DNA from: Acridotheres tristis
Lineage: Eukaryota; Chordata; Aves; Passeriformes; Sturnidae
Assembly (NCBI GenBank): GCA_037013685.1
Contig: CM072892.1
Span: forward strand, 372,001 to 436,000
DNA length: 64,000 bases
Reading direction: 5' to 3'
The notes beneath the pieces are model-generated. The model had not been told where the DNA came from. It worked only from the letters and a program-made list of their open reading frames with translations, and searched no databases. Positions within the stretch are counted from its first letter, which is position 1. Each line of letters begins with the position of its first letter. This document shows, one piece after another, positions 1 through 10,120 of the stretch. Made by a program: the position numbers and the translations under genes.

Positions 1-167
1 CACGGAAAATTCCCCAAATCTGCCCCAGATTCCCGAAAGGAGCTGGAAGGAGCCTCCCCAGGCTTGAGCTGCGGGTCTGGAGCCTTTGCCAGGCAAAGGA
101 GCCACCTGAGGGACACGTGGGGAAAGGACTGCACTGGGAGGGTGAGGGATGTGCAGGGAAATGGACA
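1..167. other. GC-rich unique sequence
   Basis: No coding, RNA or repeat signature is seen in this short leading segment. Confidence 0.5.
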
Positions 168-297
168 CTGCACCCACGGGGTGCTGGGGGTGTGCAGGGT
201 GCCCAGGACCCACATATGCCCCGCCCGAGGGGTGCTGGGGGTGTGAGGGGTGTATAGGACCCATGGACACCCCACCCGAGGGGTGCTGGGGCTGCCA
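168..297. repeat. Short tandem repeat, ~52-bp unit x ~2.5
   Basis: The phrase GGGGTGCTGGGG recurs near 178, 229 and 280, joined by diverged GACCCA-containing spacers. It is an old, degenerate minisatellite. Confidence 0.6.
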
Positions 298-380
298 TGG
301 GCAGCACTCGCCTCCCCAGAGCCTCAGCACAGGGAGTGACTCTGGACCCTTCCCTTGGTGTGCTCAGAGCTGTGCCATGG

Positions 381-647
381 GCACAGCCAGGCCGGGCTCT
401 GCTGGCCAAGGGACACCTGTCAGTGCCCAGGTACCTGCAGGGCACAGCCAGGCCGGGCTCTGCTGGCCAAGGGACACCTGTCAGTGCCCAGGTACCTGCA
501 GGGCACAGCCAGGCCGGGCTCTGCTGGCCAAGGGACACCTGTCAGTGCCCAGGTACCTGCAGGGCACAGCCAGGCCGGGCTCTGCTGGCCAAGGGACACC
601 TGTCAGTGCCCAGGTACCTGCAGGGCACAGCCAGGCCGGGCTCTGCT
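381..647. repeat. Minisatellite, 61-bp unit x ~4.4
   Basis: Near-identical 61-bp units recur at a fixed 61-bp offset (GCCGGGCTCT at 391, 452 and onward). Each contains GGACACCTGTCAGTGCCCAG and GGTACCTGCAGGGCACAG. The near-identity of units implies recent expansion. Stop-free frames across it are an effect of the repeat. Confidence 0.95.
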
Positions 648-699
648 CCCTGGGGCTGGAGCTCTCGCTGGCCCAGGAAAGGAAAAGCATTTTGCAAGA

Positions 700-1230
700 G
701 CGAGGCTTTCGGGGCTAAATCAGCCATTTGATCATCCATGGAGAATAAAGCCTTGTTTCTTGGTTGCTGGCTGCTCTGCCAAGAGGGAAAAACAAACAAA
801 CAGCAAATGAGCTCATTATTTTGTGCTGTGCTCTCGGAGATGAGCCATGGCTGCCTTCAGAGGGGATAAAGCGCCCGAGGGATGCAGAGCTCCTTCCAGG
901 AGGGCTCTCCTCCCTAATCTTCATTTGTGCTGCCTCCAAAAGTGTTGGTTACAATCAGTGCTGCCTGAGCAGAGCAGCAAAGCAAGAGAATATGGCACTG
1001 GGAGAATCCAGGGGGAAAGAGAAGAGAATAAGGATCTGCCTCCTGTTTGGCTCTGCACTTGTCTCCATTCACAGGAAAACTTGAGAGCGTCCCTGTCCTC
1101 GCGTCACAGCTGGATTCCGAAAGGTGAGGGGTTGTGTCTGAGTAAAGGACATTTCCTGAGCAGAACAGGATTGAAAAGGGATGAATGCTTAAAGAAGGAT
1201 TTGGTGCACTCACGAGGAAGCTCTCAGTAA
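700..1230. other. Unique AT-richer island (candidate conserved non-coding element)
   Basis: This is a non-repetitive stretch of mixed composition with words such as AGCAAATGAGCTCATTATTT and AATCTTCATTTGTG. No splice-flanked exon is evident. Its texture, unlike the arrays around it, suggests a regulatory element; conservation is untested. Confidence 0.35.
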
Positions 1231-1640
1231 GTTGTATGCAAACAGAAATACAGTTTCATTAATTAATACCGAAATATAAATACAAATAGGCATCAGGAAG
1301 TAAAAGTCAGTGTGTCCTGTTCCATTAACTCACACCTGCGTGCTCAGCACTGCCTCGGAGGTGTTACATTTGAGTCTAATTAACATAAAATGAATGCTAG
1401 CACAGGCTTCAGTGGAGACACAATTTCACCTTCTGTGCACAACCCAATTAGTTTGTGGATCTTTTTGTCCTGAACGCATGCAATTATTTGGAGTATATCT
1501 ATATTTTTATTTTCCAAATCCTCCTGTGGCTCTCAGCTCTCTGTTTAATTATGGATTATGTGGAAGAGCAATTCTACTAATTAAACCCTGTTTTTATTTT
1601 AAATCCACTATTGGACTATTTGTTCAGTGACCCCCGGTCC
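1231..1640. other. Strong candidate conserved non-coding element
   Basis: This AT-rich unique DNA has many homeodomain-like sites: TTAATTAATA near 1260, TCTAATTAAC near 1376, CCAATTAG near 1445, GCATGCAATTATTTGG near 1476 and CTAATTAAA near 1577. Both strands are broken by stops, so coding is unlikely. The composition is typical of vertebrate developmental enhancers (inference). Confidence 0.45.
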
Positions 1641-1740
1641 ATAGGATAGAGAAGCAATAAACAGTTGTTCCCCAGTTATTATTTTTCGTGTCATTCATCT
1701 TGGCTTTTTGAATCAGATCTGAAAACACAGATAGAACTTA

Positions 1741-2216
1741 CCTGGAGAGGCTCCCTGGAGCAGGGCTGGACAGAGTTAAAGGAATAAAGCAGGGATTTAT
1801 TAAAAGGAATAAATTGGGATTTATTAAAAGGAATAAATTGGGATTTATTCAAAGCCCTTCCAAGGATTCACCTTGGGCAGTGCCAGAGCCCGGCCGTGGC
1901 TCCACCCAGGATGGATCCTGGCTCAGGAGTTTCACACTTGGATCACTTTGGGTCCATTCCCACCTTGGCTTCATTGTCCAATCCCAGCTCCAGGCTCTGC
2001 AGTCCCATCCTCCCACATTCTCTCCTCCACTCGCTGCTCTTTGCACTTTTTGGGGCTGGAGCTGCAGCGTGTCCTTGGCTGTGGGGCTGGCAAAGGATTG
2101 TTCTGTGTGCCTGAGCTGGGAGGAGAGCTGGGAACACTTTGTGTGGAGTTCAGAGTCACACACAGGGCAGGGCACAGGCTGGGAAACATGAAAGATAAAA
2201 GATAGAAGTGAAGGCA
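1741..2216 (-). mobile_element. LTR-like dispersed repeat, copy 1 (inverted relative to copy 2)
   Basis: This stretch is nearly identical to the reverse complement of 40322-40735 over about 340 bp; one clear substitution is GGATCAC versus GGGTCAC near 1940. On the minus strand it ends with GAATAAATCCCAATTTATTCC, a polyadenylation-signal-like 3' end. Relative to copy 2, this copy carries extra tandem units of AAAGGAATAAATTGGGATTT at about 1785-1850. The family is unassigned: a solo LTR or a non-autonomous retroelement. No target-site duplication could be fixed. Confidence 0.7.
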
Positions 2217-2400
2217 TCAGTGCCAGAGAGGGGCACCCAGAGCACCCCTGGCAGCACAGCCCGATTGTCACACGTGGCTGTGCCAACATCCACAGCAGGG
2301 ACAGCTGCAGGTGCAGCTCCGAGCCCTGGGGCTGGGTGCCAACCCGCCAGATGTGAGCACAGCTGGGCTCTGGCCTGGGCAGCCCAGGGCAGGGAGGTGC
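2217..2400. other. GC-rich unique sequence
   Basis: Nothing recognisable beyond GC-rich sequence between the LTR-like element and the next array. Confidence 0.4.
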
Positions 2401-2608
2401 CACGGACACCCAGCAGTGCCAGGGACACCCAGCAGTGTCACACAAACCCAGCAGTGTCACACACACACAGCAGTGTCACACACACCCAGCAGTGTCACAC
2501 ACACACACCCAGCAGTCACACACCCAGCAGTGTCAACACACCCAGCAGTGTCACACACCCAGCAGTGTCACACACACCCAGCAGTGTCACACACTCAGCA
2601 GTGTCACA
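2401..2608. repeat. Irregular minisatellite, CCCAGCAGTGTCACACAC-type unit
   Basis: About eleven units of 15 to 23 bp share CAGCAGTGTCACAC and differ in the number of CA dinucleotides. This points to slippage within the unit as well as unit duplication. Confidence 0.9.
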
Positions 2609-3051
2609 ATTTGGGTGTCTGAGGAATAAAACAAAACCATGTGGACACCACGTGGCACCACCTGGGACAGGGGGTCACCCCTCAGATCGTTCCCGTGCCG
2701 TGGCCGGGTTTTCCCTGCCCTTTTCCCGCTGCTGGCACAAGCAGTGTGGGGGTTTGATCACCCTGACAGCGCAGGCAGCTCCTCCCTGTGCCCGGCTCAC
2801 CCTCTCAGGGCTCACTCTTTCAGGGACGTGTCACCACGACAAACCGGGGATGTTTTTGGGACCCTGGGCAGTGGGATCCCGCACAGGGATCCTCTGTGAG
2901 AGGAGCCAGCTCTCAGGGTGCAGCTCCCACCCAGTGGCCTCCCACGGGCAGAGCCTGGGGCAGCAGGCAGGGAGGGGGCTGTGCCCTGCAAAAAACACTT
3001 GGAATTCCTGGGGAATATCCACGTGAACTCACCTGGAGAGGGACCCCCAGC
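2609..3051. other. Unique GC-rich sequence
   Basis: No repeat, exon or RNA signature was found. Open frames here are short and lack recognisable domains. Confidence 0.4.
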
Positions 3052-3462
3052 CCAGAGAGCCCAGAGGAGCCACGGAGCTGCTGCAGGGCTGGAGCCCCTC
3101 TGGATCCAGGCTGGGAGAGCTGGGAATGTTCCCCTGGAGAGGAGAAGGATCCAGGGAGAGCTGAGGGCACCTAAAGGGGCTCCAGGAGAGCTGGAGAGGG
3201 ACTGGGGACAAGGGATGGAGGGACAGGACACAGGGAATGGCTCCCAGTGCCAGAGGGCAGGGATGGATGGGATGTTGGGAATTGGGAATTCCTGGCTGGG
3301 CTGGAATTCCCAGATTTGCTGTGGCTGCCCCTGGATCCCTGGCAGTGCCCAAGGCCAGGCTGGACATTGGGACAGTGGGAGGTGTGGCAGGAGCAGAACG
3401 AGGTGGGCTTTAATGTCCCTTCCCATCCAAATCCCATCCCATGGTTCTGGGATTCTATGGCT
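3052..3462 (+). mobile_element. CR1 LINE 3' fragment
   Basis: This is the longest plus-strand copy of the commonest CR1 subfamily in the window. It runs from GGATCCAGGCTGGGAGAG through GGCAGTGCCCAAGGCCAGGC and ends GGGATTCTATGG, matching the CR1 octamer tail. It is 5'-truncated, as usual for CR1, and holds no reverse-transcriptase coding sequence. Confidence 0.92.
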
Positions 3463-3759
3463 TAACATCCATTTCTCTGCCAGGTGACCATAAAGACACG
3501 TGGGGCAGTGCCGAGAAGTTCCCCAAAACGAGATCTCGATTTCCTTGCTCAGGCTCAGGCAGGCTGACACTTCACTGTCCCACCTTTGCCGGTGTCAGAG
3601 GAAGGAAGGACACGGAGCTGCCGCGGAGCCCCGGGCACAGGGAATGGATGGGCGCGCATCGCTGTCCCTGTCACCCGCGGCCGCTCCCATGGCCATGGCT
3701 CACACCCAAACCCAGCCCCGCCGCCCTCGTGTTCAGCACACAAAGCCCTGCCTGGGGGG
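3463..3759. other. Unique GC-rich sequence
   Basis: Nothing recognisable; a few CpGs near 3620-3730 but no clear island. Confidence 0.4.
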
Positions 3760-3955
3760 CACTGCAGAATAAAATGCTTTTGTCAAACACCTGAGCACAC
3801 GTTTCCAGAAATAAGCCGTTAATTTGTTCTTTTCAGACAAACTTATTTTGCTTGTCTTGGGTTTATGTACGGCGAATTGTGAAATATTACGAGGTTTAAA
3901 GCATTTGTTTTACCGAGTGACATTGCAATAATGGTAACTGCGAATGTCAGGAGAG
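3760..3955. other. Candidate conserved non-coding element
   Basis: An AT-rich unique island including CCGTTAATTTGTTC, GGCGAATTGTGAAATATT and TTGCAATAATGGTAAC. It contrasts sharply with the neighbouring array and CR1. Function is inferred only from texture. Confidence 0.4.
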
Positions 3956-4142
3956 ATGGGTGAGGCTGAGCAGGAGCCCAGAGACCCAAATTCCAAATTC
4001 CAAATTCTACAGACGGTGGCACAGAGGCGGCAGTGATGGTGGCACAGCCCCAGAGGGGTGGCACAGCTGGCACAGCTGGCACAGCTGGCACGGAGAGCCA
4101 CGAGCCTTTGGGGGATGCAGATGTGAAGGATCGTGTCTCTGG

Positions 4143-5395
4143 CTGAGCCTACAGGAGCCGAGCTTACAGAGACTGAGCTTACAGAGACTGAGCTTACAGA
4201 GACTGAGCTTACAGAGACTGAGCCTACAGAGACTGAGCTTACAGAGACTGAGCCTACAGAGACTGAGCCTACAGAGTCTGAGCTTACAGAGACTGAGCTT
4301 ACAGAGACTGAGCTTACAGAGACTGAGCTTACAGAGACTGAGCCTACAGAGACTGAGTTTACAGAGACTGAGCCTACAGAGACTGAGCCTACAGAGTCTG
4401 AGCTTACAGAGACTGAGCTTACAGAGACTGAGCTTACAGAGACTGAGCCTACAGCAGCCGAGCTTACAGAGACTGAGCCTACAGAGACTGAGCCTACAGA
4501 GACTGAGCCTACAGAGACTGAGCTTACAGAGACTGAGCTTACAGAGACTGAGCCTACAGAGACTGAGCCTACAGAGACTGAGCTTACAGAGACTGAGCTT
4601 ACAGAGACTGAGCTTACAGAGACTGAGCCTACAGAGACTGAGCTTACAGCAGCCGAGCTTACAGAGACTGAGCCTACAGAGTCTGAGTTTACAGAGACTG
4701 AGCTTACAGAGACTGAGCTTACAGAGACTGAGCCTACAGAGACTGAGCCTACAGAGACTGAGCCTACAGAGTCTGAGCTTACAGAGACTGAGCTTACAGA
4801 GACTGAGCCTACAGAGACTGAGCCTACAGAGACTGAGCCTACAGAGTCTGAGCTTACAGAGACTGAGCCTACAGAGACTGAGCTTACAGAGACTGAGCTT
4901 ACAGAGACTGAGCCTACAGAGACTGAGCCTACAGAGACTGAGCTTACAGAGACTGAGCTTACAGAGACTGAGCCTACAGAGACTGGGCTTACAGAGACTG
5001 AGCTTACAGAGACTGAGCTTACAGAGACTGAGCCTACAGAGACTGAGCTTACAGAGACTGAGCCTACAGAGACTGAGCCTACAGAGTCTGAGCTTACAGA
5101 GACTGAGCTTACAGAGACTGAGCTTACAGAGACTGAGCTTACAGAGACTGAGCCTACAGAGACTGAGTTTACAGAGACTGAGCCTACAGAGACTGAGCCT
5201 ACAGAGTCTGAGCTTACAGAGACTGAGCTTACAGAGACTGAGCTTACAGAGACTGAGCCTACAGCAGCCGAGCTTACAGAGACTGAGCTTACAGAGACTG
5301 AGCTTACAGAGACTGAGCCTACAGAGACTGAGCTTACAGAGACTGAGCTCACAGCAGCCGAGTTTACAGCAGCCGAGCTCACAGCAGCCCAGCCT
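4143..5395. repeat. 15-bp minisatellite, ~83 units (GAGCTTACAGAGACT)
   Basis: The units vary at a few positions: GAGCTT/GAGCCT/GAGTTT and GAGACT/GAGTCT/CAGCCG. Because 15 is divisible by 3 and no unit contains a stop, frames on both strands stay open for about 450-550 codons; these are not proteins. A 290-bp block at 4181-4470 is repeated identically at 4991-5280 (offset 810 bp = 54 units), evidence for block duplication within the array. Confidence 0.98.
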
Positions 5396-5779
5396 ATGCC
5401 CTGCCGTGTCTCCTGCCCTGTTCCAGCACTTTTCCCGAGCTCTCCCTGTTCGGGTCCCAGCAGCACGGAGGGGTGAGCAGCCAGGGATGGGCACACACAC
5501 AAACCTCACCTGTCACCTGCCCCTGTCACCCAGCCCGTGTCACCAGGGTCACCCCACCAATCCCACCCCTGCCTCCGGGCGGGGTCCAAAGCGTGGCTGA
5601 GCTCTGGCACAGGCTGGTGCAGCTGTGCCAGCTGTGGGGCAGCAGCTGGAGCTGTGCCACTGCTGGGAGAGCCCAGGGCACCGTGAGCAGCCCCCAGGGC
5701 TGCACCCAGGGCTCCCCTGCCCTGCTGCTGCAGCTTTGCCTCCTGCAGCACAGCCCCCAGCACAGAGTGTTTGTTCTCA
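5396..5779. other. Unique GC-rich sequence
   Basis: No gene or repeat was recognised. The sequence is rich in CTGTGCCAG-like words typical of this window. Confidence 0.4.
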
Positions 5780-6185
5780 GCAACGGGACATGTTTTGATT
5801 TAGCTGGTGTTGCTGGGGAATAGATTTAAGGTATATTGGAAAAGCTGCTTTATTCAACAGCAGTCACTACAGGAAGAGCTATAGTGAAATAATTACTGTA
5901 GTATGGTTATATGGTAATTATGTTGGTATAATTGATGAACCTTCCCAGTGAGGAAAAGCCCGTATTGCTAATAGCAAAGAGAAATTGGAGTTTTCCTGTC
6001 CTCACAAAATGCTTTATTGCCCAGTCAAAATACACAGGCACCCAGTTAGAGAGAGGAAGTTAGGCCAGAGGGGGAGAGATCTCCAGAGCATAATTAATCT
6101 TGGTCTAGCTAAGGCCCCGTGTGAAGGGCAGAGTAAATTCTGGGATATAATTAAGCTGCAGTTCAAAAGCCTAAACTGAAATTGC
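5780..6185. other. Strong candidate conserved non-coding element
   Basis: This AT-rich unique island has GTGAAATAATTACTG, GGTAATTATG, ATAATTGATGAAC, GCATAATTAATC and ATATAATTAAGC: at least five ATTA-core clusters within 300 bp. No open frame with splice signals spans it. Enhancer-like composition (inference). Confidence 0.45.
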
Positions 6186-6690
6186 ATTCCCTGCCCTGCT
6201 GTGGCCCTGTGCACATTTCACCAACAGCACAGGGACCGTGTGTGCTGCTGATTTCCATGGGAGATCAGCTCCAGGGGCTGGGGGGAGAGACCTGTGCTCC
6301 CACAGGGGTGCCTGATTTCCCAAATTCCCATCCCAGCAGCCAGGCCCAAAGCAGGAGAGCTCTTTCAGCCCTGTCTTGAAGGAGTGACAAGATGAAATTG
6401 GGCTGCCCTGGGAGTCAGGCTTCAGGGGAGGTTTTACAGAGATTTGCTGCTGTTCAGGTAGGACAAGGGCTCCAGGGAGTGAAATCTCATCTTCAGTGCT
6501 CTGGGGAGCACATCTCTCCTCTGGCTGCAGCTTCAGGATGGGCTCTGCTGTGCCAGGGTCACCTGGGGAGATCAAAACCAGATATGAAAGTGCCCCAGAA
6601 GGAGGGGTCTCAGGTCCAGGACAATGAGGTGTTTTCATCTGGGTTTAGGGCTTTTGACAGCAGCAACAGGGGCTGCCACTGCAGTAACTG
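6186..6690. other. Unique sequence
   Basis: Mixed-composition DNA with no recognisable exon, RNA or repeat. Confidence 0.4.
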
Positions 6691-6868
6691 CCAGGGCTGT
6701 GCCAGGGCTGTGCCAGGGCTGTGGAGCAGTGCCAGGGCTGTGGAGCAGTGCCAGGGCTGTGGGGCAGTGTCAGGGCTGTGGGGCAGTGCCAGGGCTGTAC
6801 CAGGGCTGTGGGGCAGTGCCAGGGCAGTGTCAGGCTGTGGGGCAGTGTCAGGGCTGTGGGGCAGTGCC
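6691..6868. repeat. Minisatellite, CCAGGGCTGTGGGGCAGTG unit
   Basis: About ten units of 10 or 19 bp are built from CCAGGGCTGTG and GGGCAGTG/GAGCAGTG. The alternating short and long units suggest replication slippage. Confidence 0.9.
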
Positions 6869-7302
6869 CACGCTGAGCCCACCCTGGCTGGAGCTGGCTC
6901 TGGCTCTGTGGGCTGGCAGGGCTGGAAGGAGAGCCAGGAATGTTCAGGATGAGGTGGTGCCACCACCCAGGGCACGAGGGGTGCCAGCCCAGAGCCTTGT
7001 CTGTGGTGGTGCCCAGGGGCTGAGACCAAAGGGCAGGAACCCCTGGCACCTGCTGGTGCTTTTCTCCCTTTCAGTCCCGTTCTGGGCTGAGGACGGCAGG
7101 GGCAGCGTGCTGCACTGCAAAACAAAATTTCATCTCTTGTCATCTCAGCAGCCAGATGGTTCATGTTTGAAGTGTGGGCTCCCCACTGCTTTCAAAGGCC
7201 TAAACCCAACAGAAAGTTCAGGAATGTCCTCTTCAGCAATTCCAGTTCGCTGTGATTTTAATAATGCAAATGTTCCCTGAGGTTTGCAGCACCGCTCAGC
7301 TC
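6869..7302. other. Unique sequence
   Basis: GC-rich at first, then AT-richer at about 7110-7280. No feature assigned. Confidence 0.4.
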
Positions 7303-8230
7303 GGAATCACAGAACACAAACACGGAATCCTCAGCTTGGAAAAGTCCTCTGAGACCACTGAGCTCAGCCCTTCCCCAGCCCTGCCGAGGCCACGCTGCCC
7401 GTGTCCCCGAGAGTCACTGCCCGTGTCCCCAGGTGTCACACTGTCCATGTCCCCAAGTGTCACTGCCCGTGTCCCCGAGAGTCACTGCCCATGTCCCCAG
7501 GTGTCACACTGTCCATGTCCCCAAGTGTCACACTGTCCATGTCCCCAAGTGTCACTGCCCATGTCCCCAGGTGTCACTGCCCATGTCCCCAGGTGTCAGT
7601 GTCCATGTCCCCAAGTGTCACTGCCCGTGTCCCCAGGTGTCACTGCCCATGTCCCCAGGTGTCACTGCCCATGTCCCCAGGTGTCACACTGTCCATGTCC
7701 CCAAGTGTCACACTGTCCATGTCCCCAAGTGTCACTGCCCATGTCCCCAGGTGTCACACTGTCCATGTCCCCAAGTGTCACTGCCCATGTCCCCAAGTAT
7801 CAGTGTCCATGTCCCAGGTGTCACACTGCCCATGTCCCCAGGTGTCACACTGTCCATGTTCCCAGGTGTCACTGCCCATGTCCCCAGGTGTCACTGTCCA
7901 TGTCCCCAAGTGCCACTGTCCATGTCCCCAGGTGTCACTGTCCATGTCCCCAAGTGCCACTGTCCATGTCCCCAGGTGTCACTGTCCATGTCCCCAAGTG
8001 CCACTGTCCATGTCCCCAGGTGTCACTGTCCATGTCCCCAGTTGCCACTGTCCATGTCCCCAGGTGCCCCAGGCACAGGGATTGAAATCCCTGCAGGGAT
8101 GGGCGCTCCCCCCTGCCCTGGGCAGCTGTGCCAGGGCTGGACAGGCGTTTCCAGGAAGGAATTTCCCCAATACCCAACCTGAACATCCCTGATGCAGCTG
8201 GAGGCTGCTCGTGTCACCCTGGGACTGGCA
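7303..8230 (-). mobile_element. CR1 LINE fragment interrupted by its own expanded minisatellite
   Basis: The left flank, GAATCACAGAAC then CTTGGAAAAGTCCTCTGAGA, is the CR1 3' end read on the minus strand. The right flank, GAAATCCCTGCAGGGATGGG through CCCTGGGCAG and GATGCAGCTGGAGGC, is the next part of the CR1 body in the expected order. Between them lies the array at 7397-8066, so one CR1 copy has been split by expansion of an internal segment. Confidence 0.8.
7397..8066. repeat. 22-24-bp minisatellite inside CR1, ~30 units
   Basis: Units read CACTGTCCATGTCCCCAAGT or CACTGCCCATGTCCCCAGGT with CAC insertions. CCATGTCCCCAAGTGCCAC is itself a phrase of the CR1 3' region, so the array seed was probably the host CR1 copy. 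The first units are most diverged and the last seven or so are homogeneous (AAGTGCCACTGTCCATGTCC). Confidence 0.95.
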
Positions 8231-8580
8231 GAGCTGTGCCAGGGTCCATGGGGACACCGTGTCCCTGTCACCTGCAGAGCTGTGCCAGGCCCCTGGGAGG
8301 TGCCCATGGGGACACTGTCCTGGCCAGGTGGGCACTGGGCACCTCTGCTCCCCTCCTGAGCCAGGATGGTGGCATTGCCTCACTGCTGGGTAAGGAACAC
8401 AATTCACGTTTTCAAGGCAATTTCCCAGAATGAAGTTAAATATTGGTGCCATTTCCTAGAAAGCTCTGAAATGAAATCTGTTTGTCACAAAGACAGGACA
8501 AAGGTCAGTGACATTTTATTGCAGACAAAATCTTGTGTCCCCACCCTGAATTCCCCCCCCCCACAGGGTGCTGGCACTGC
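8231..8580. other. Unique GC-rich sequence
   Basis: Nothing assigned; possibly further diverged CR1 at the left edge. Confidence 0.35.
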
Positions 8581-9060
8581 CATTGAGAGGGAAATTAATT
8601 AGCAAATGCAACATTAGACACACCTTTTGTGCAATCAATACCATCGTGTGTGTGTTGTGCAGACCTGAATTATTGCCTTCATTTCACTACAATTAAACCC
8701 ATTTATTGTTGAGTTTCTCCAAGCACGATGTGGAGCTGCTCTATTAGATGCTCATTTCATGCTGGAGAAATTTTGATAGAAGACTATGATTAAAAGAGAA
8801 TAAATTGTCATTACTGCCCACAGAAATGGACAAATAATATTATTTTTCTCACTATTGTAACCCAAACCTCAAGGGTTTCAGTCTGGCTCCATTTCACTTG
8901 TCACTGGGGGCAACTGGCCAGTGCATTCCACAGGATTTGTCTCTGTTCAATTCTGTGAGAATAAACAATTATTTAATCAAATATAAAAGAAAGATTTCAG
9001 TCTCATTCGTTCCCCCCTTCTCTCTCTTTTTATATGTGAATAGAGCTAAGTAATTCAATG
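8581..9060. other. Candidate conserved non-coding element(s)
   Basis: AT-rich unique DNA including AAATTAATTAGCAAATGC near 8591, CTACAATTAAACCC near 8688, ATTAAAAGAGAATAAATTG near 8788 and AATAATATTATTTTTC near 8833. There is no coding potential. Texture is regulatory; conservation untested. Confidence 0.4.
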
Positions 9061-9390
9061 AGAATCTTAAAATCTACCCAATCTCTCTTAGGTTGTCTCT
9101 GTTTTAGGCAAAAGCTTTCTGTTCCTATAAAACGTTCCATGAGTAAATTAATTCCTACAAATCCACCTTTTTTTTTTTTTTTTTTTTTTTTCCATTTTAA
9201 TGAATATTTCCAGGGTCACAATGGCTCCTGTTGGCCTTGAGCCAGCCACAGTGAAGGAAAACCATGTTCTTGAAAATCAACAGCACAGGAGAGCTCAGAG
9301 CCCTTCCAGGGCCTGAAGGAGAAGGAAAGGAAAAGCAGGAAAAAAAAAAAAAAAAGAACAAAACAGAAGAGGAAAAGAGATGAGAGAGAG
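9061..9390. other. AT-rich spacer with poly-T and poly-A tracts
   Basis: Poly-T of about 25 nt near 9168-9192 and poly-A of about 18 nt near 9338-9356 flank an otherwise featureless segment leading into a purine array. Confidence 0.6.
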
Positions 9391-9737
9391 AAAGGAAAGG
9401 AAAGGAAAGGAAAGGAAAGGAAAGGAAAGGAAAGGAAAGGAAAGGAAAGGAAAGGAAAGGAAAGGAAAGGAAAGGAAAGGAAAGGAAAGGAAAGGAAAGG
9501 AAAGGAAAGGAAAGGAAAGGAAAGGAAAGGAAAGGAAAGGAAAGGAAAGGAAAGGAAAGGAAAGGAAAGGAAAGGAAAGGAAAGGAAAGGAAAGGAAAGG
9601 AAAGGAAAGGAAAGGAAAGGAAAGGAAAGGAAAGGAAAGGAAAGGAAAGGAAAGGAAAGGAAAGGAAAGGAAAGGAAAGGAAAGGAAAGGAAAGGAAAGG
9701 AAAGGAAAGGAAAGGAAAGGAAAGGAAAGGAAAGGAA
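9391..9737. repeat. Pentanucleotide microsatellite (AAAGG)~69
   Basis: The array is uninterrupted from end to end with no variant unit visible, so expansion or homogenisation is recent, or the length was fixed by assembly. It is a pure purine strand able in principle to form triplex (H-)DNA. The Lys-Gly-Lys-Glu-Arg open frame is an artefact. Confidence 0.98.
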
Positions 9738-10120
9738 GTTTCAGCTCTTCTGGTTACTTCACACGTATTTCTGTGTGTTTAATTAGAAGCGAGGTCAATT
9801 CTGTGCCCTTGCCAGAGGCTGGCTCCTCCCTGTCCCTGCCTGTCCCTGCCTGTCCCTGTTTGTCCCCAGCTCTCTGCTGGGGGCTGGAGGAGCCGGGGCC
9901 TGTTGAATTTGCCTTGTTTGATATTTGCAAAGCAGACAGGATTGCTCCCACTGGACTCCAGTGCCATCTCCTCCCCTCGCCCTCCCCTTCCAGCAGCTCC
10001 TCACATCTGTCAGCATGAGCTCACTCCTTCCTAAATCATTCTCAGATTTTGTATTAATTTTTTAATCATCTCCATATGAATGATTAATAAATGTTTAACA
10101 GCTCATAAAATATTCAGCGT
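9738..10120. other. Unique sequence with AT-rich island at 10010-10115
   Basis: GC-rich with TGTCCCTGCC repeats near 9831-9860. Then an AT-rich stretch with TATTAATTTTTTAATCATC and GAATGATTAATAAATG, a candidate conserved non-coding element. Confidence 0.4.

Noticed and set aside
381..647. CRISPR-like 61-bp periodicity
   Set aside because: The entire 61-bp unit is repeated; there are no unique spacers.
1849..2466. 205-codon minus-strand frame overlapping LTR-like copy 1
   Set aside because: The same frame recurs in the second copy near 40.3 kb only because the DNA is a repeat; composition is low complexity and no retroviral domain is present.
3960..5600. Open frames of about 450-550 codons on both strands
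   Set aside because: They exist because a stop-free 15-bp unit is repeated; the peptides are pure unit repeats (Leu-Ser-Leu-Gln-Arg, Glu-Leu-Thr-Glu-Thr, Val-Ser-Val-Ser) in every frame.
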